Positions 55,049 through 63,471 of a DNA stretch of 64,000 nt are shown here, piece after piece. A program made the translations under genes and the position numbers. Below the pieces are notes generated by a model. The model worked only from the letters and a program-made list of their open reading frames with translations. It was not told where the DNA came from and ran no database searches. Numbering within the stretch: position 1 is the first letter of the stretch; the number at the start of each line of letters is the position of its first letter. The DNA comes from Alphaproteobacteria bacterium (GTDB taxonomy: Bacteria > Pseudomonadota > Alphaproteobacteria > Rhizobiales > Xanthobacteraceae), in NCBI GenBank assembly GCA_037200445.1, contig JBBCGH010000001.1, positions 558,001 through 622,000 of the forward strand. Direction: 5' to 3'.

Positions 55049-55800
55049 TGAGATGCGAGGAAGCCGAAGTTCTGCTGCATGCGCTGATCGACGATGAGCT
55101 CGACGCCGGCCATGCGCGAGCCATCGAGACACACGGCGCAACGTGCCAGCGCTGCGCGGCACAATTGCGCGACTATCGGGCGATGCACGGGGCGCTTGCG
55201 GGCGCAGACCTCTCCTTCGCGGCTCCGGCGGAGTTGAGACGGCGGATCGATGCGCGGCTGCCCGCGCCGGCGCGGCCGGACCGGCGCACGCTGCTCAAGG
55301 GTTTCGCCGCCGGGGCAGGACTGTCATCCGCAATCGCGGCCGGCCTCCTGATCGCGGTCGTGCGGACCGGCCAGGACAGCCGCATCACGTCGGAGGTGGT
55401 ATCGGCGCATTTGCGTTCGCTGCAGGCCGATCACCTCACCGATGTGCTGTCGAGCGATCAGCATACCGTTAAGCCCTGGTTCAACGGACGGCTCGACGTC
55501 GCGCCGCCGGTTCTCGATCTCACCACACAGGGGTTCACGCTGATTGGGGGGCGGCTTGACTACATCGACGGCAAGCCGGTTGCCGCTCTGGTCTACCGCC
55601 GGCGCGCGCACATCATCAATCTGTTTGCCGCCGAGGGGGGAAGCGATCATCGCGGCGCCTCCATGGAGACCGTCCAGGGGTTCAATGTGCGGCGCTGGAC
55701 TGAACTGGGCTTTTCGCTTTGGGCGATCAGCGATCTCAACGCGGACGAACTGGAAGACTTTGGCCGCAAATTCGAAGCGGTCCAGCGCGGCGGAACTTGA
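55048..55800 (+). CDS. Anti-sigma factor with zinc-finger (ZAS) motif
   Basis: This 250-residue membrane protein begins MRCEEAEVLLHALIDDELDA and carries the ZAS zinc motif ETHGATCQRCAAQLRDY (His-x3-Cys-x2-Cys), which binds the ECF factor in the cytoplasm. One membrane helix lies at about residues 90-108 (GFAAGAGLSSAIAAGLLIAV). The periplasmic domain has LIGGRLDYIDGKPVAALVYR and WTELGFSLWAISDLN. Start overlaps the sigma stop. The signal is unknown. Confidence 0.87.
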   Translation: MRCEEAEVLLHALIDDELDAGHARAIETHGATCQRCAAQLRDYRAMHGALAGADLSFAAPAELRRRIDARLPAPARPDRRTLLKGFAAGAGLSSAIAAGLLIAVVRTGQDSRITSEVVSAHLRSLQADHLTDVLSSDQHTVKPWFNGRLDVAPPVLDLTTQGFTLIGGRLDYIDGKPVAALVYRRRAHIINLFAAEGGSDHRGASMETVQGFNVRRWTELGFSLWAISDLNADELEDFGRKFEAVQRGGT

Positions 55801-55869
55801 CCGCCGCGGCAATCCGGCGGTTGCGGTGGGCGCGTTCAAACCGTAGTTTCCGCTCCCGCCGGGACCGAA

Positions 55870-56790
55870 ATGACTGCCCTTCCGTCGACGTCTGCGACTG
55901 TCACTGGCCGCTCGGCCGCGCTCGCCGGCATCGGCTTCATGCTGGTGGCGGTGTTTCTCTTCGCGCTCAACAGCGCGGCCGGAAAGTGGCTGGTTGCCCG
56001 GTATCCGGTCGGCGAGTTCATGCTGATCCGCAGCTCCTTCACGCTGCTCTTCCTCAGTCCGTTCATCTGGCACGCCGGCCGCGCGGCGTTTGCCGAGGTG
56101 CCGCGGCCCGGCCTGCAAGTGTTGCGCGTCGTCCTTTCGGCGGTCGAGGTGGCGATGTTCTTCTGGGCGGTGTCGTATCTGCCGCTCGCTGACACGACAA
56201 CCTTCTATCTCGCCGGTCCGATCTACGTCACGGCGCTGTCGGTGTTGCTGCTGGGCGAGCATGTCGGCTGGCGCCGCTGGACTGCGGTGCTCATCGGCTT
56301 CACCGGCGTGGTGATTGCGCTGCGGCCGTCCTCGTCGAGCTTCACCCTGCCGGCGCTGATTGCCCTCGCGGGAAGCGTGACCTACGCGCTGGTGATGATC
56401 ACGACGCGCATGCTGCGCCAAACCAACGACATCATGCTGATGACGACCTACTTCATCGGCGCTGTCGCGTTCGGGCTTGCAACCGTGCCGTTCGGCTGGG
56501 TCACGCCCACCGCTTACGACGTGCTGTTCCTTGCCGGCGTCGGCTTTTCCAACATCGTCGCCCAGTTCTGCGTGATCCGCGCGCTCAAGCTTGCCTCGGC
56601 GAGCGTGGTGGTGCCCTACCAGTACACGCTGATCGTCTGGTCGGTGGTGTTCGGCTGGCTGATGTTTGCCGAGCTGCCCGACATCTACACCGTCGTGGGC
56701 GCCGCGATCATCGTGGGGGCGGGGCTCTACATTTTCTGGCGCGAACGCGTGACGGCGCGCGAGGCGGTCGCGCCTGCGGAAATGCCGTGA
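55870..56790 (+). CDS. EamA/DMT family transporter (first of a pair)
   Basis: This 306-residue inner-membrane protein has ten helices in two EamA repeats (ALNSAAGKWLVARYPVGEFM; YQYTLIVWSVVFGWLMFAEL in the second). It is a close paralog of the next gene, which it overlaps by GTGA, so translation is coupled and a tandem duplication is evident. Substrate not determined. An anti-sigma gene lies 69 bases upstream. Confidence 0.85.
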   Translation: MTALPSTSATVTGRSAALAGIGFMLVAVFLFALNSAAGKWLVARYPVGEFMLIRSSFTLLFLSPFIWHAGRAAFAEVPRPGLQVLRVVLSAVEVAMFFWAVSYLPLADTTTFYLAGPIYVTALSVLLLGEHVGWRRWTAVLIGFTGVVIALRPSSSSFTLPALIALAGSVTYALVMITTRMLRQTNDIMLMTTYFIGAVAFGLATVPFGWVTPTAYDVLFLAGVGFSNIVAQFCVIRALKLASASVVVPYQYTLIVWSVVFGWLMFAELPDIYTVVGAAIIVGAGLYIFWRERVTAREAVAPAEMP

Positions 56791-57683
56791 CGGACCAAGC
56801 TGGACGCAGCGTGTTGGCTGGCATCGGGCTGATGTCGCTCGGCGTATTCCTGTTCTGCGTCAACGACGCGATCGGGAAATGGCTGGTCGCGACCTATCCG
56901 GTCGGCGAATTTCTCGCCGTTCGCAGCGGCGCGACGCTTGTCCTGTTGGCGCCGTTCATCTGGCGCGTTGGGCGCGCCGTGTTCATCGGCGCGCCGCGGC
57001 CCGGCATGCAACTTCTGCGGATGGCGCTGGGCACGACCGAGGTCGCACTGTTTTTCTGGGCGATCGTCTACCTGCCGCTTGCCGATGCGATCACCTTCTA
57101 CCTGGCGGGCCCGATCTACGTGACGGCGCTCTCGGCCCTATTTCTTGGAGAGAAAGTCGGCTGGCGGCGCTGGCTCGCGGTTCTGGCCGGGTTCACCGGC
57201 GTGCTGGTCGCGTTGCGGCCTTCGGCCGCGACGCTGACCTGGCCGGCGCTCATTGCGCTCGCCGGCAGCATCGCCTTTGCGCTGCTGATGATCGTGACGC
57301 GCATGCTGCGCGAGACCCACGACATCGTGCTGATGACCAGCCAGATGTCCGGCACCTTTGCGCTTGGCGCTGCGACGACACCCTTTGCCTGGGTGATGCC
57401 GTCGCTGTTCGATGCGAGCTTCATGCTCGTGATCGGCGCGATTTCGATTGGCGCGCAGCTCTCGATCAATCGCTCGCTCAAGCTCGCGCCTGCGAGCGTG
57501 GTCGTGCCCTACCAGTATTCGATGCTCGTGTGGGCGATCCTGTTCGGCTACGTCGGCTTTGGCGACGTGCCGGACGGCTTCATGCTCGCAGGCTCGGCCA
57601 TCATCGTTGCGGCGGGACTCTACATCTTCCATCGCGAGCAGGTCGCTGCACGGCGTGAGCCGGAGTTTCAGCCGGTTGCCTGA
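56787..57683 (+). CDS. EamA/DMT family transporter (second of a pair)
   Basis: This 298-residue protein shows the same architecture as the preceding gene, with CVNDAIGKWLVATYPVGEFL, SYLPL-like VYLPLADAITFYLAGPIYVT and YQYSMLVWAILFGYVGFGDV. The start is GTG (56787) overlapping the upstream stop. The 3' end overlaps the convergent acetyltransferase gene by 16 bases. The two proteins may act singly or as a heterodimer; this is inference. Confidence 0.85.
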   Translation: MTDQAGRSVLAGIGLMSLGVFLFCVNDAIGKWLVATYPVGEFLAVRSGATLVLLAPFIWRVGRAVFIGAPRPGMQLLRMALGTTEVALFFWAIVYLPLADAITFYLAGPIYVTALSALFLGEKVGWRRWLAVLAGFTGVLVALRPSAATLTWPALIALAGSIAFALLMIVTRMLRETHDIVLMTSQMSGTFALGAATTPFAWVMPSLFDASFMLVIGAISIGAQLSINRSLKLAPASVVVPYQYSMLVWAILFGYVGFGDVPDGFMLAGSAIIVAAGLYIFHREQVAARREPEFQPVA

Positions 57684-58249
57684 CCGGCGCTGGACGCTGC
57701 GAAGCCCGCACGGGTCAGGCTCGTATTGACGTGCAACACATCTTTCCGATGCGGGTTCGAGAAGAACATGGCCTCTCCATCGCACGCAAAGCCGAGCTTC
57801 TCCTGAATGCGCAAGGATGCGGCATTCCCCGCAAAGGCGCCGCTGTAGATCGTGTCCTCGGGAATTGTCGCAAAAACGTGGGTAAGAAGCGCGCCCACCG
57901 CTTCGGTCATGAAACCATTGCCCCAATAGGGTTCGCCGAGCCAGTAGCCGAGCGAGTAGCCGCGCTCGCGCTGGACCATGCTCGCCGGCTTGACGATGAC
58001 ATCGGCGATACCGATCAGTTCGCCGTCGAGTGTGATCGCGCCCCCGATTGCGCCGCCATCACCGTTCGCTCGGGAGCGCACAAAGGCGCGAGCATCGTCG
58101 AGCGTGTATGGCCACGGCGGCGACGAAAGCCCGCGCATCACCTCCCAATTGTTGAACAGAGCATAGAGGCGATCGGCATAATTCTCGCGCGGCGGCCGCA
58201 GGTGAGGCCGGCGCGTGCGCGCATCGATCTGGGTGACGAGGATGGCCAT
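57668..58249 (-). CDS. GNAT N-acetyltransferase (RimJ/RimL-like)
   Basis: This 193-residue acetyl-CoA-dependent transferase has RRPHLRPPRENYADRLYALF (N-terminal strand), SLGYWLGEPYWGNGFMTEAV (the acetyl-CoA loop) and AGNAASLRIQEKLGF (C-terminal motif). Acceptor unknown; relatives acetylate ribosomal protein N-termini. It lies one base after the HIT gene on the same strand. Confidence 0.85.
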   Translation of the reverse strand: MAILVTQIDARTRRPHLRPPRENYADRLYALFNNWEVMRGLSSPPWPYTLDDARAFVRSRANGDGGAIGGAITLDGELIGIADVIVKPASMVQRERGYSLGYWLGEPYWGNGFMTEAVGALLTHVFATIPEDTIYSGAFAGNAASLRIQEKLGFACDGEAMFFSNPHRKDVLHVNTSLTRAGFAASSAGQATG

Positions 58250-58250
58250 G

Positions 58251-58684
58251 TCAGCGGACCGCGAGCGCTGCCGCGAGAAGCGCAGCCGTGTCGCGTAGTT
58301 CGCTATCCGTCGCGCGCGGCATGTCGCGAAATGTCAGCTGCTCCTCGGCGATATAGCGGCGTGACGTGATGTCGGTCTTTTCGTGCATCGGCACGAGATG
58401 CGCATGGGCATGCGGGATGTCGCCGCCGGTGAACAGGAAGGTCACACGCTCCACGCCGTACGCTTCATTGCGTCGGCGAACCTCTGGCCGAGAACTACGA
58501 TTGAAGCCGCGAGATCGGCCGGCAAGTCGTCGAAATAGGGAAAGTGCTGCTTCGGCATGATCAAGGCGTGGCCGGGCCTGATCGGACAAACATCGAGGAA
58601 TACGACAAGCCGGTCGTCCTCATGAAGGACATGGGCCCCGACCTGGCGCGCCGCGATGCGGCAAAGAAGACAGTTCTCGATCAT
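58251..58684 (-). pseudogene. HIT-family protein, one frameshift
   Basis: A histidine-triad nucleotide hydrolase of about 144 residues. The first frame gives MIENCLLCRIAARQVGAHVL, RPGHALIMPKQHFPYFDDLP and VLGQRFADAMK, then shifts at about 58455-58470 and continues in the second frame with YGVERVTFLFTGGDIPHAHA and the catalytic triad HAHAHLVPMHEK. One base is missing from the total. Both halves are well conserved, so sequence error or a very recent mutation is likely. Confidence 0.82.
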
Positions 58685-58756
58685 GGGCAGGCTTCCGGAT
58701 CGCAGACGAGTTGATCGAGGCGGCGAGCCCGCTCCGCCCCGATTCTTCTTCGTAAG

Positions 58757-59356
58757 TTACGCGACCCGCTTCATCGGGCCCCAGCTCTTGAGCGCGGTCC
58801 AGATACCGCGTTCGAGTCGGAAGCGGTCGACCGGCACCGAGGAACCGAGCGCGCGGATGCGGCACAGGCCGACGCCGGTCCACTGGAAGCCGCACTTCTC
58901 CAGCACCTTGCGCGAGGCCGGATTGGTGACGCGCACGCAGGACTGGAGCGCCTTGTGGTCCGTGTTGGTGAACGCGTGGTCGATCAGCGCGCGCACCGCT
59001 TCGGTGGCGTAGCCCTTGCCCCAGTAGCGGGCACCGAGCCAGTAACCGATCTCGGGCGCACCGTCGCGCATGTCGAAGCCGCAGCCGCCGATCACCGTCC
59101 CATTCGCGAGCGTGATGAGATAGGTCTCGCCCTCGAGGTCGGCGGCGGAACCGACGATCCAGTTCTCGGCATCGGACGTACGATAGGGGTGCGGAATACG
59201 TGAGGTGTTCTCGGCAACGCGACGATCGTTTGCGAGCGCCGCAATTGCTTTGGCGTCCTCAAGCTGCGGCGCACGCAAAACCAGCCGCTGGGTCTCGAGG
59301 ACGACACGTAATCTTTCGCGCAGTGCGGTAGGCGGTAGGGTCTCAAGGCACGTCAT
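58757..59356 (-). CDS. GNAT N-acetyltransferase
   Basis: This 199-residue RimJ-like protein has LETQRLVLRAPQLEDAKAIA, IGYWLGARYWGKGYATEAV (acetyl-CoA loop) and NPASRKVLEKCGFQWTGVGL. AAGGAG precedes the ATG at 59356; codons further upstream cross terminator hairpins. Acetyltransferase genes next to rpmA are usual in Rhizobiales. Confidence 0.87.
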   Translation of the reverse strand: MTCLETLPPTALRERLRVVLETQRLVLRAPQLEDAKAIAALANDRRVAENTSRIPHPYRTSDAENWIVGSAADLEGETYLITLANGTVIGGCGFDMRDGAPEIGYWLGARYWGKGYATEAVRALIDHAFTNTDHKALQSCVRVTNPASRKVLEKCGFQWTGVGLCRIRALGSSVPVDRFRLERGIWTALKSWGPMKRVA

Positions 59357-59380
59357 GGCACGGGCTCCTTTGTAAAAGCA

Positions 59381-59471
59381 CCGAGGGGGAGCCGGCATCC
59401 CGTCTCCCCCTCGGTCTTGGAACCCGTTTTCTGGTCCAAGGATCCGCCGGGGCATTGGGTGCCGGCGGATC
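59381..59471 (-). terminator. Two hairpins after rpmA
   Basis: CCGAGGGGGA/TCCCCCTCGG (59381-59414) and GATCCGCCGG/CCGGCGGATC (59441-59471) are strong inverted repeats between rpmA and the acetyltransferase. Only the first is followed by a weak T-run (TGCTTTTA, minus strand), so attenuation or Rho-dependent release is possible. Confidence 0.6.
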
Positions 59472-59486
59472 ATTGGGATCCACCGT

Positions 59487-59759
59487 CTATTCGGCCGCAG
59501 CCTCCGTCATCGGAAGGACGGATACGTAGGTGCGGCCTTTGGCTTTGGTATTGAACGTCACGCGACCATCGGTCTTGGCGAACAGCGTGTGGTCCTTGCC
59601 GACACCCACATTTTGGCCGGGATGCCACTTGGTACCGCGCTGGCGCACGATAATGCTGCCGGCCGAACAAGCTTCGCCGCCAAACAGCTTGACGCCGAGG
59701 CGCTGACCGCCTGAGTCGCGCCCGTTGCGCGATGATCCGCCGGCTTTCTTGTGGGCCAT
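59487..59759 (-). CDS. rpmA: 50S ribosomal protein L27
   Basis: This 90-residue protein has the full L27 sequence: [41 protein letters not shown] and [20 protein letters not shown]. Its N-terminus reaches the peptidyl-transferase centre. It lies 96 bases after rplU. Confidence 0.97.
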   Translation of the reverse strand: MAHKKAGGSSRNGRDSGGQRLGVKLFGGEACSAGSIIVRQRGTKWHPGQNVGVGKDHTLFAKTDGRVTFNTKAKGRTYVSVLPMTEAAAE

Positions 59760-59855
59760 AAGTTGCTCCGAACTCTCTATCTATCTACCGCGATTCAGTG
59801 ATGAATGCATCAACTGAATGCGGTCGGATTGATCACTTCTTTTGACGAATATTTG

Positions 59856-60260
59856 TTAGGCTGGCGCCGCAGCGCCTTCACCCTCGGTTTTTGCGTCCAT
59901 CTTCGGCTTCTTCGCACGCTTTGGCGCAGCCTTCTTGCTGGGCTTCGCCCCGTCGGTCAGGATCTCGGTGATCCGGACCAGCGTGAACTCCTGCCGGTGC
60001 CCGCGCTTGCGGCGCGAATTCTTGCGGCGCCGCTTCTTGAACGCGATGACTTTGGGTCCGCGGCCCTGCTCCAGCACTTCGGCCGCAACCGATGCACCCG
60101 CGACAGTCGGCACACCGAGCGTCGGGGTATCGCCGCCGACCACCAGCACCTCAGCGAAGGTGACGATGTCGCCCGGTTCGCCGGCAACCTTGCCGACCTG
60201 CAGCTTGTCGTCGGCGGCAACGCGGTATTGCTTGCCGCCGGTTTTGATGACTGCGAACAT
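59856..60260 (-). CDS. rplU: 50S ribosomal protein L21
   Basis: This 134-residue protein starts [20 protein letters not shown] and has [19 protein letters not shown] with the L21 signature. It has a charged C-terminal extension ([20 protein letters not shown]) of the kind seen in alphaproteobacteria. It is the first gene of rplU-rpmA. Confidence 0.96.
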   Translation of the reverse strand: MFAVIKTGGKQYRVAADDKLQVGKVAGEPGDIVTFAEVLVVGGDTPTLGVPTVAGASVAAEVLEQGRGPKVIAFKKRRRKNSRRKRGHRQEFTLVRITEILTDGAKPSKKAAPKRAKKPKMDAKTEGEGAAAPA

Positions 60261-60527
60261 TTTTCCCTCGTGTTCGTATCCGCGGCTCAGGAGACCCGGC
60301 CGGGCTTCTTGTTCAGTCGGTTTATGTGAATAGTTTCAGCTACTTGACGGTAGCGGAAACGCAAAACGAGCGAGTCCGGCCAGAGGCCGATCCCGCACGC
60401 CGGGCTCTTATGGCGGCCAAGGGCCGCAGTGTCAAGAAAGCCGCTCGAATCAGGCGTTGGCCGCCATCTGCGGCGAAACATTTATTGCGAGGCGGGCGTT
60501 ATCGGGTCGGACTGGAGGGAATCCCGA

Positions 60528-61598
60528 ATGGCCGACACCGCTGCCGCTACGATCATCGGCCCGCATGGCGCCAAAGTGTTGCCGTCGGTCGAGGTCGACA
60601 GCTACAACCTCGAACTCAAGGACGACGAGGGCTTCCTCGGCGATCGCGCAAGCCGCCGCGCCTTCCATGCCATCCTGGAGAACTGGCGCAAGCCGTTGCG
60701 CAAGCTCGGCGCCGACCCGTTCGGCGACATTCTCTCCGATGACCTGAGCCGGCCCAAGCTCGACGAGATTCTGAAAGAGGGAAAGAAGCTCGAGGCGATC
60801 GCCGTCATTCAAAGCGCGATCGAGGACTACGCGCAGGAACTGGCGTTGGTGGTCCGCCGCTTCCTGAAGGCCAAAGCCTGGGAAGGCACCGAGTGCATCG
60901 CGTTGGGTGGCGGCTTTCGCGAGAGTTACATCGGCGAGCTCGCGATCGCGCGCGCGAACCTCATTCTCAAGGCCGATGGCATCAAGGTCGAGATGGTGCC
61001 GATTCACAACGACCCGGATGAAGCCGCGCTGCTTGGCGCGCTGCATCTCGCGCCGGCCTGGATCTTCAAGGGTCACGACAGCATCCTGGCGATCGACATC
61101 GGCGGGACGAACATCCGCGCCGGCGTGGTGCTGCCCAACGTCGCCAAGGCGAGCGATCTCACCAAGGCCTCGGTGTGGAAGTCGGAGAAATGGCGTCACG
61201 CCGACGAGGAGAAGCTCAATCGCGAGCAGGCGGTCGATGAGCTGATCGGCATGCTCAAGGACCTTATGAAGAGGGCGAAGAAGGAAGGACTTGCTCTTGC
61301 GCCGTTCATCGGCATCGGATGTCCCGGCAAGATCGAGGAGGACGGCACCATTGCGAAGGGCGCGCAGAATCTGCCGGGCAACTGGGAGAGCAGCCGCTTC
61401 AACTTGCCCGCGCAACTTGCCGAAGCCTTTCCCGAGATCGGCGGGCACGACACGATGATCCTGATGCACAACGATGCCGTGGTGCAGGGCCTGAGCGAGC
61501 TGCCGTTCATGCAAGGCGTGAAGCGCTGGGGCGCGCTCACCATCGGCACGGGGCTCGGCAACGCGCGCTTCACCAACCGGAAGAACGGGAAAGGGTGA
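60528..61598 (+). CDS. ROK-family sugar kinase homolog with motifs in permuted order
   Basis: The 356-residue protein contains ROK kinase motifs, but not in the normal order. The sequence CIALGGGFRESYIGELAIAR, then HNDPDEAALLGALHLAP, which in ROK proteins lies at the C-terminus, occurs at about residues 125-180. The N-terminal ROK phosphate loop LAIDIGGTNIRAGVVLPN comes after it (about 190), followed by FIGIGCPGKIEEDGTI, LPGNW, MHNDAVVQGLSE (catalytic Asp) and LTIGTGLGNARFTN at the very end. The Cys-rich zinc motif of ROK proteins is not seen. GGAGGGA precedes the ATG. Sugar phosphorylation is probable, substrate unknown. Confidence 0.78.
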   Translation: MADTAAATIIGPHGAKVLPSVEVDSYNLELKDDEGFLGDRASRRAFHAILENWRKPLRKLGADPFGDILSDDLSRPKLDEILKEGKKLEAIAVIQSAIEDYAQELALVVRRFLKAKAWEGTECIALGGGFRESYIGELAIARANLILKADGIKVEMVPIHNDPDEAALLGALHLAPAWIFKGHDSILAIDIGGTNIRAGVVLPNVAKASDLTKASVWKSEKWRHADEEKLNREQAVDELIGMLKDLMKRAKKEGLALAPFIGIGCPGKIEEDGTIAKGAQNLPGNWESSRFNLPAQLAEAFPEIGGHDTMILMHNDAVVQGLSELPFMQGVKRWGALTIGTGLGNARFTNRKNGKG

Positions 61599-61808
61599 GG
61601 CGGCCGCCGAAGGTCAGTGCCTGGAAACTGCCGCGGCCTTGAACTTCGGTTCTTTGCGCAGTCCTGGTTCGGTCACCGTTCATTCCGGGCACAGGGTGCG
61701 ACGCCGAATTCGGTGCCGGCCTGTCGGGCGGAAAACCTTGTTTCGGCCGCCTGCTTCCATTATGACTTCGCGCGCACCACCGGGACTTGGCTGCCCCGCG
61801 CCCCTGAT

Positions 61809-61898
61809 GGAGAGGTGGCAGAGTGGTTGAATGCACCGCACTCGAAATGCGGCATACGGGCAACCGTATCGGGGGTTCGAATCCCTCCCTCTCCGCCA
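61809..61898 (+). tRNA. tRNA-Ser (anticodon CGA)
   Basis: A complete 90-base class II tRNA: acceptor stem GGAGAGG/CCTCTCC, anticodon stem CCGCA/TGCGG with loop CTCGAAA (anticodon CGA, reading UCG), a long variable arm ATACGG-GCAA-CCGTAT, T-loop GGTTCGAATCC and an encoded CCA end. The preceding gap (61599-61808) shows nothing else. Confidence 0.95.
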
Positions 61899-62160
61899 TC
61901 GGTGCCGATTAAATATTTGATTTCACTAAGAAATTTATAGGTCTTTGAAGCGCCTCCCCACCTTCTTCCCCACCTCCGCGCGATGAAAATTCGCGGGGCT
62001 ATCCCATCATTTCGGTTGAACGTTCGTGCCTTGGGCGCCCGACTCCGATTAGTTGTCGCGGTGCCATGTCAGCCATGCAGGCACCCACGCGACAGCAGCG
62101 TATCGACTACCTCGTACTCCGGCGTTTCGCCGACGCTTCGATGAGCGCGGACAGACTCGT

Positions 62161-62325
62161 GCCTCGCAGGCGGTTACAAACAAATCCAAAGAGACAAAAG
62201 AACGTGATAGTTTGCTCAAGCTCGTGATCGGAATTGCGATCGGAGCATATCGATACGAGCCGAGCGCGCGCATCCGAGAAGTGACTCGGCTCAAGGTCGA
62301 CAGACTTTACCCCTCTAACGATTAG
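62161..62325 (+). pseudogene. Degenerate remnant downstream of tRNA-Ser
   Basis: The translated stretch KERDSLLKLVIGIAIGAYRY followed by EPSARIREVTRL resembles the C-terminal part of small Rhizobiales proteins with a (D)SLLKLVIGMA...GYxYxP pattern, but the frame ends shortly afterwards and has no plausible start. Two further ORFs in 62.0-62.35 kb lack coding character. The rest of 61899-62574 shows nothing else convincing. Confidence 0.3.
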
Positions 62326-62574
62326 GCACGCCAACAAACCGGACCCCGACGGTGATGGCGGACTTGCGGCACGGCCTGCACAGGGATGTCGGCGGCGACG
62401 GCTTCGCGATCGTCAATCCCTCGCTGCGTTCACGGTCGCAGGCTGCATCCGATTGCACTTAGGTTCGGCGGATTCGACTTGAGGCTATTGGCGGCCGCAC
62501 CGGTCACTCCGATACGTTAGGACAATCGCGCTATCCGCTCGAACGGCTTCATCTTGACGACCAACGCAAGTCAT

Positions 62575-63429
62575 ATGGCGGTTATGGCACGCGCAAGAGC
62601 ACCGGCAGATGTCGCTTCTCTTGATCGAAGCGGCAAGAACAAATCGTCAATTCCCGACGTCAAGGCGAAGCTGCTCGAAGGCAAGCGGGGCCTCGTCGTC
62701 GGTATCGCAAATGAAGATTCGATCGCCTGGGGCTGCGCCAAGGCGTTCCGCGCCTTCGGTGCGGAGGTTGCCGTTACCTATCTGAACGAGAAAGCAAGGA
62801 AATTTGTCGCGCCGCTGGCGAAGGAGCTCGAGGCCCCGATCCTAATGCCGCTCGATACGCGCGTTCCAGGGCAGATGGAGGCCGTGTTCGATGCCATTTC
62901 GAAGAAATGGGGTTCACTCGATTTCCTGGTACACTCCATTGCGTTCTCGCCGAAAGACGCGCTGCACGGCCGCGTCGTCGACGTGGACCAGGACGGTTTC
63001 GCTCAAACGATGGATGTGTCTTGCTGGACCTTTATCCGTATGGCGCACCTCGCAGAGCCGTTGATGCGCAAGGGCGGCACCATCTTCACGATGACCTATT
63101 ACGGCAGCCGGATGGTGGTGAAAAATTACAACATCATGGGCGTCGCGAAGGCGGCCCTTGAATGCGCCGTGCGCTACATCGCGGCGGAGCTCGGACCAAA
63201 GGGCATTCGCGTGCACGCGATTTCGCCAGGGCCGCTCGCCACCCGGGCCGCGTCGGGCATTCCGGAGTTCGATGCCCTGCTCGACAAGGCAAGGGCGCAG
63301 GCGCCCGCGCGAAGCCTTGTCAGCATCGATGACGTCGGTGTTGCGACCGCGTTTCTCGCGCATGACGCGGCCCGGTTGATCACCGGCGAGACGCTCTACA
63401 TCGACGGCGGATACCACATCATCGACTAG
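62575..63429 (+). CDS. fabI: Enoyl-[acyl-carrier-protein] reductase (NADH), FabI type
   Basis: This protein of about 284 residues reduces enoyl-ACP in fatty-acid synthesis. The nucleotide loop is KRGLVVGIANEDSIAWGCAK; LDFLVHSIAFSPKDALHGR, the catalytic Tyr/Lys segment MTYYGSRMVVKNYNIMGVAK, HAISPGPLATRAASGIPEFD and TGETLYIDGGYHIID are all FabI. The start is uncertain: ATG at 62575 or 62584, and the first 35 residues are a poorly conserved extension. The genome may have another fabI; this one converges on the DUF3141 gene. Confidence 0.9.
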   Translation: MAVMARARAPADVASLDRSGKNKSSIPDVKAKLLEGKRGLVVGIANEDSIAWGCAKAFRAFGAEVAVTYLNEKARKFVAPLAKELEAPILMPLDTRVPGQMEAVFDAISKKWGSLDFLVHSIAFSPKDALHGRVVDVDQDGFAQTMDVSCWTFIRMAHLAEPLMRKGGTIFTMTYYGSRMVVKNYNIMGVAKAALECAVRYIAAELGPKGIRVHAISPGPLATRAASGIPEFDALLDKARAQAPARSLVSIDDVGVATAFLAHDAARLITGETLYIDGGYHIID

Positions 63430-63471
63430 GTCGCTGCGGGGCGCGAGCCCGCAGGCTCACGCGGAAGAACA

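Noticed and set aside
62053-62325. 90-codon ORF after tRNA-Ser as an intact gene
   Set aside because: Only its C-terminal 40 codons resemble anything, and the N-terminal part has no coding character, so it is listed as a remnant.
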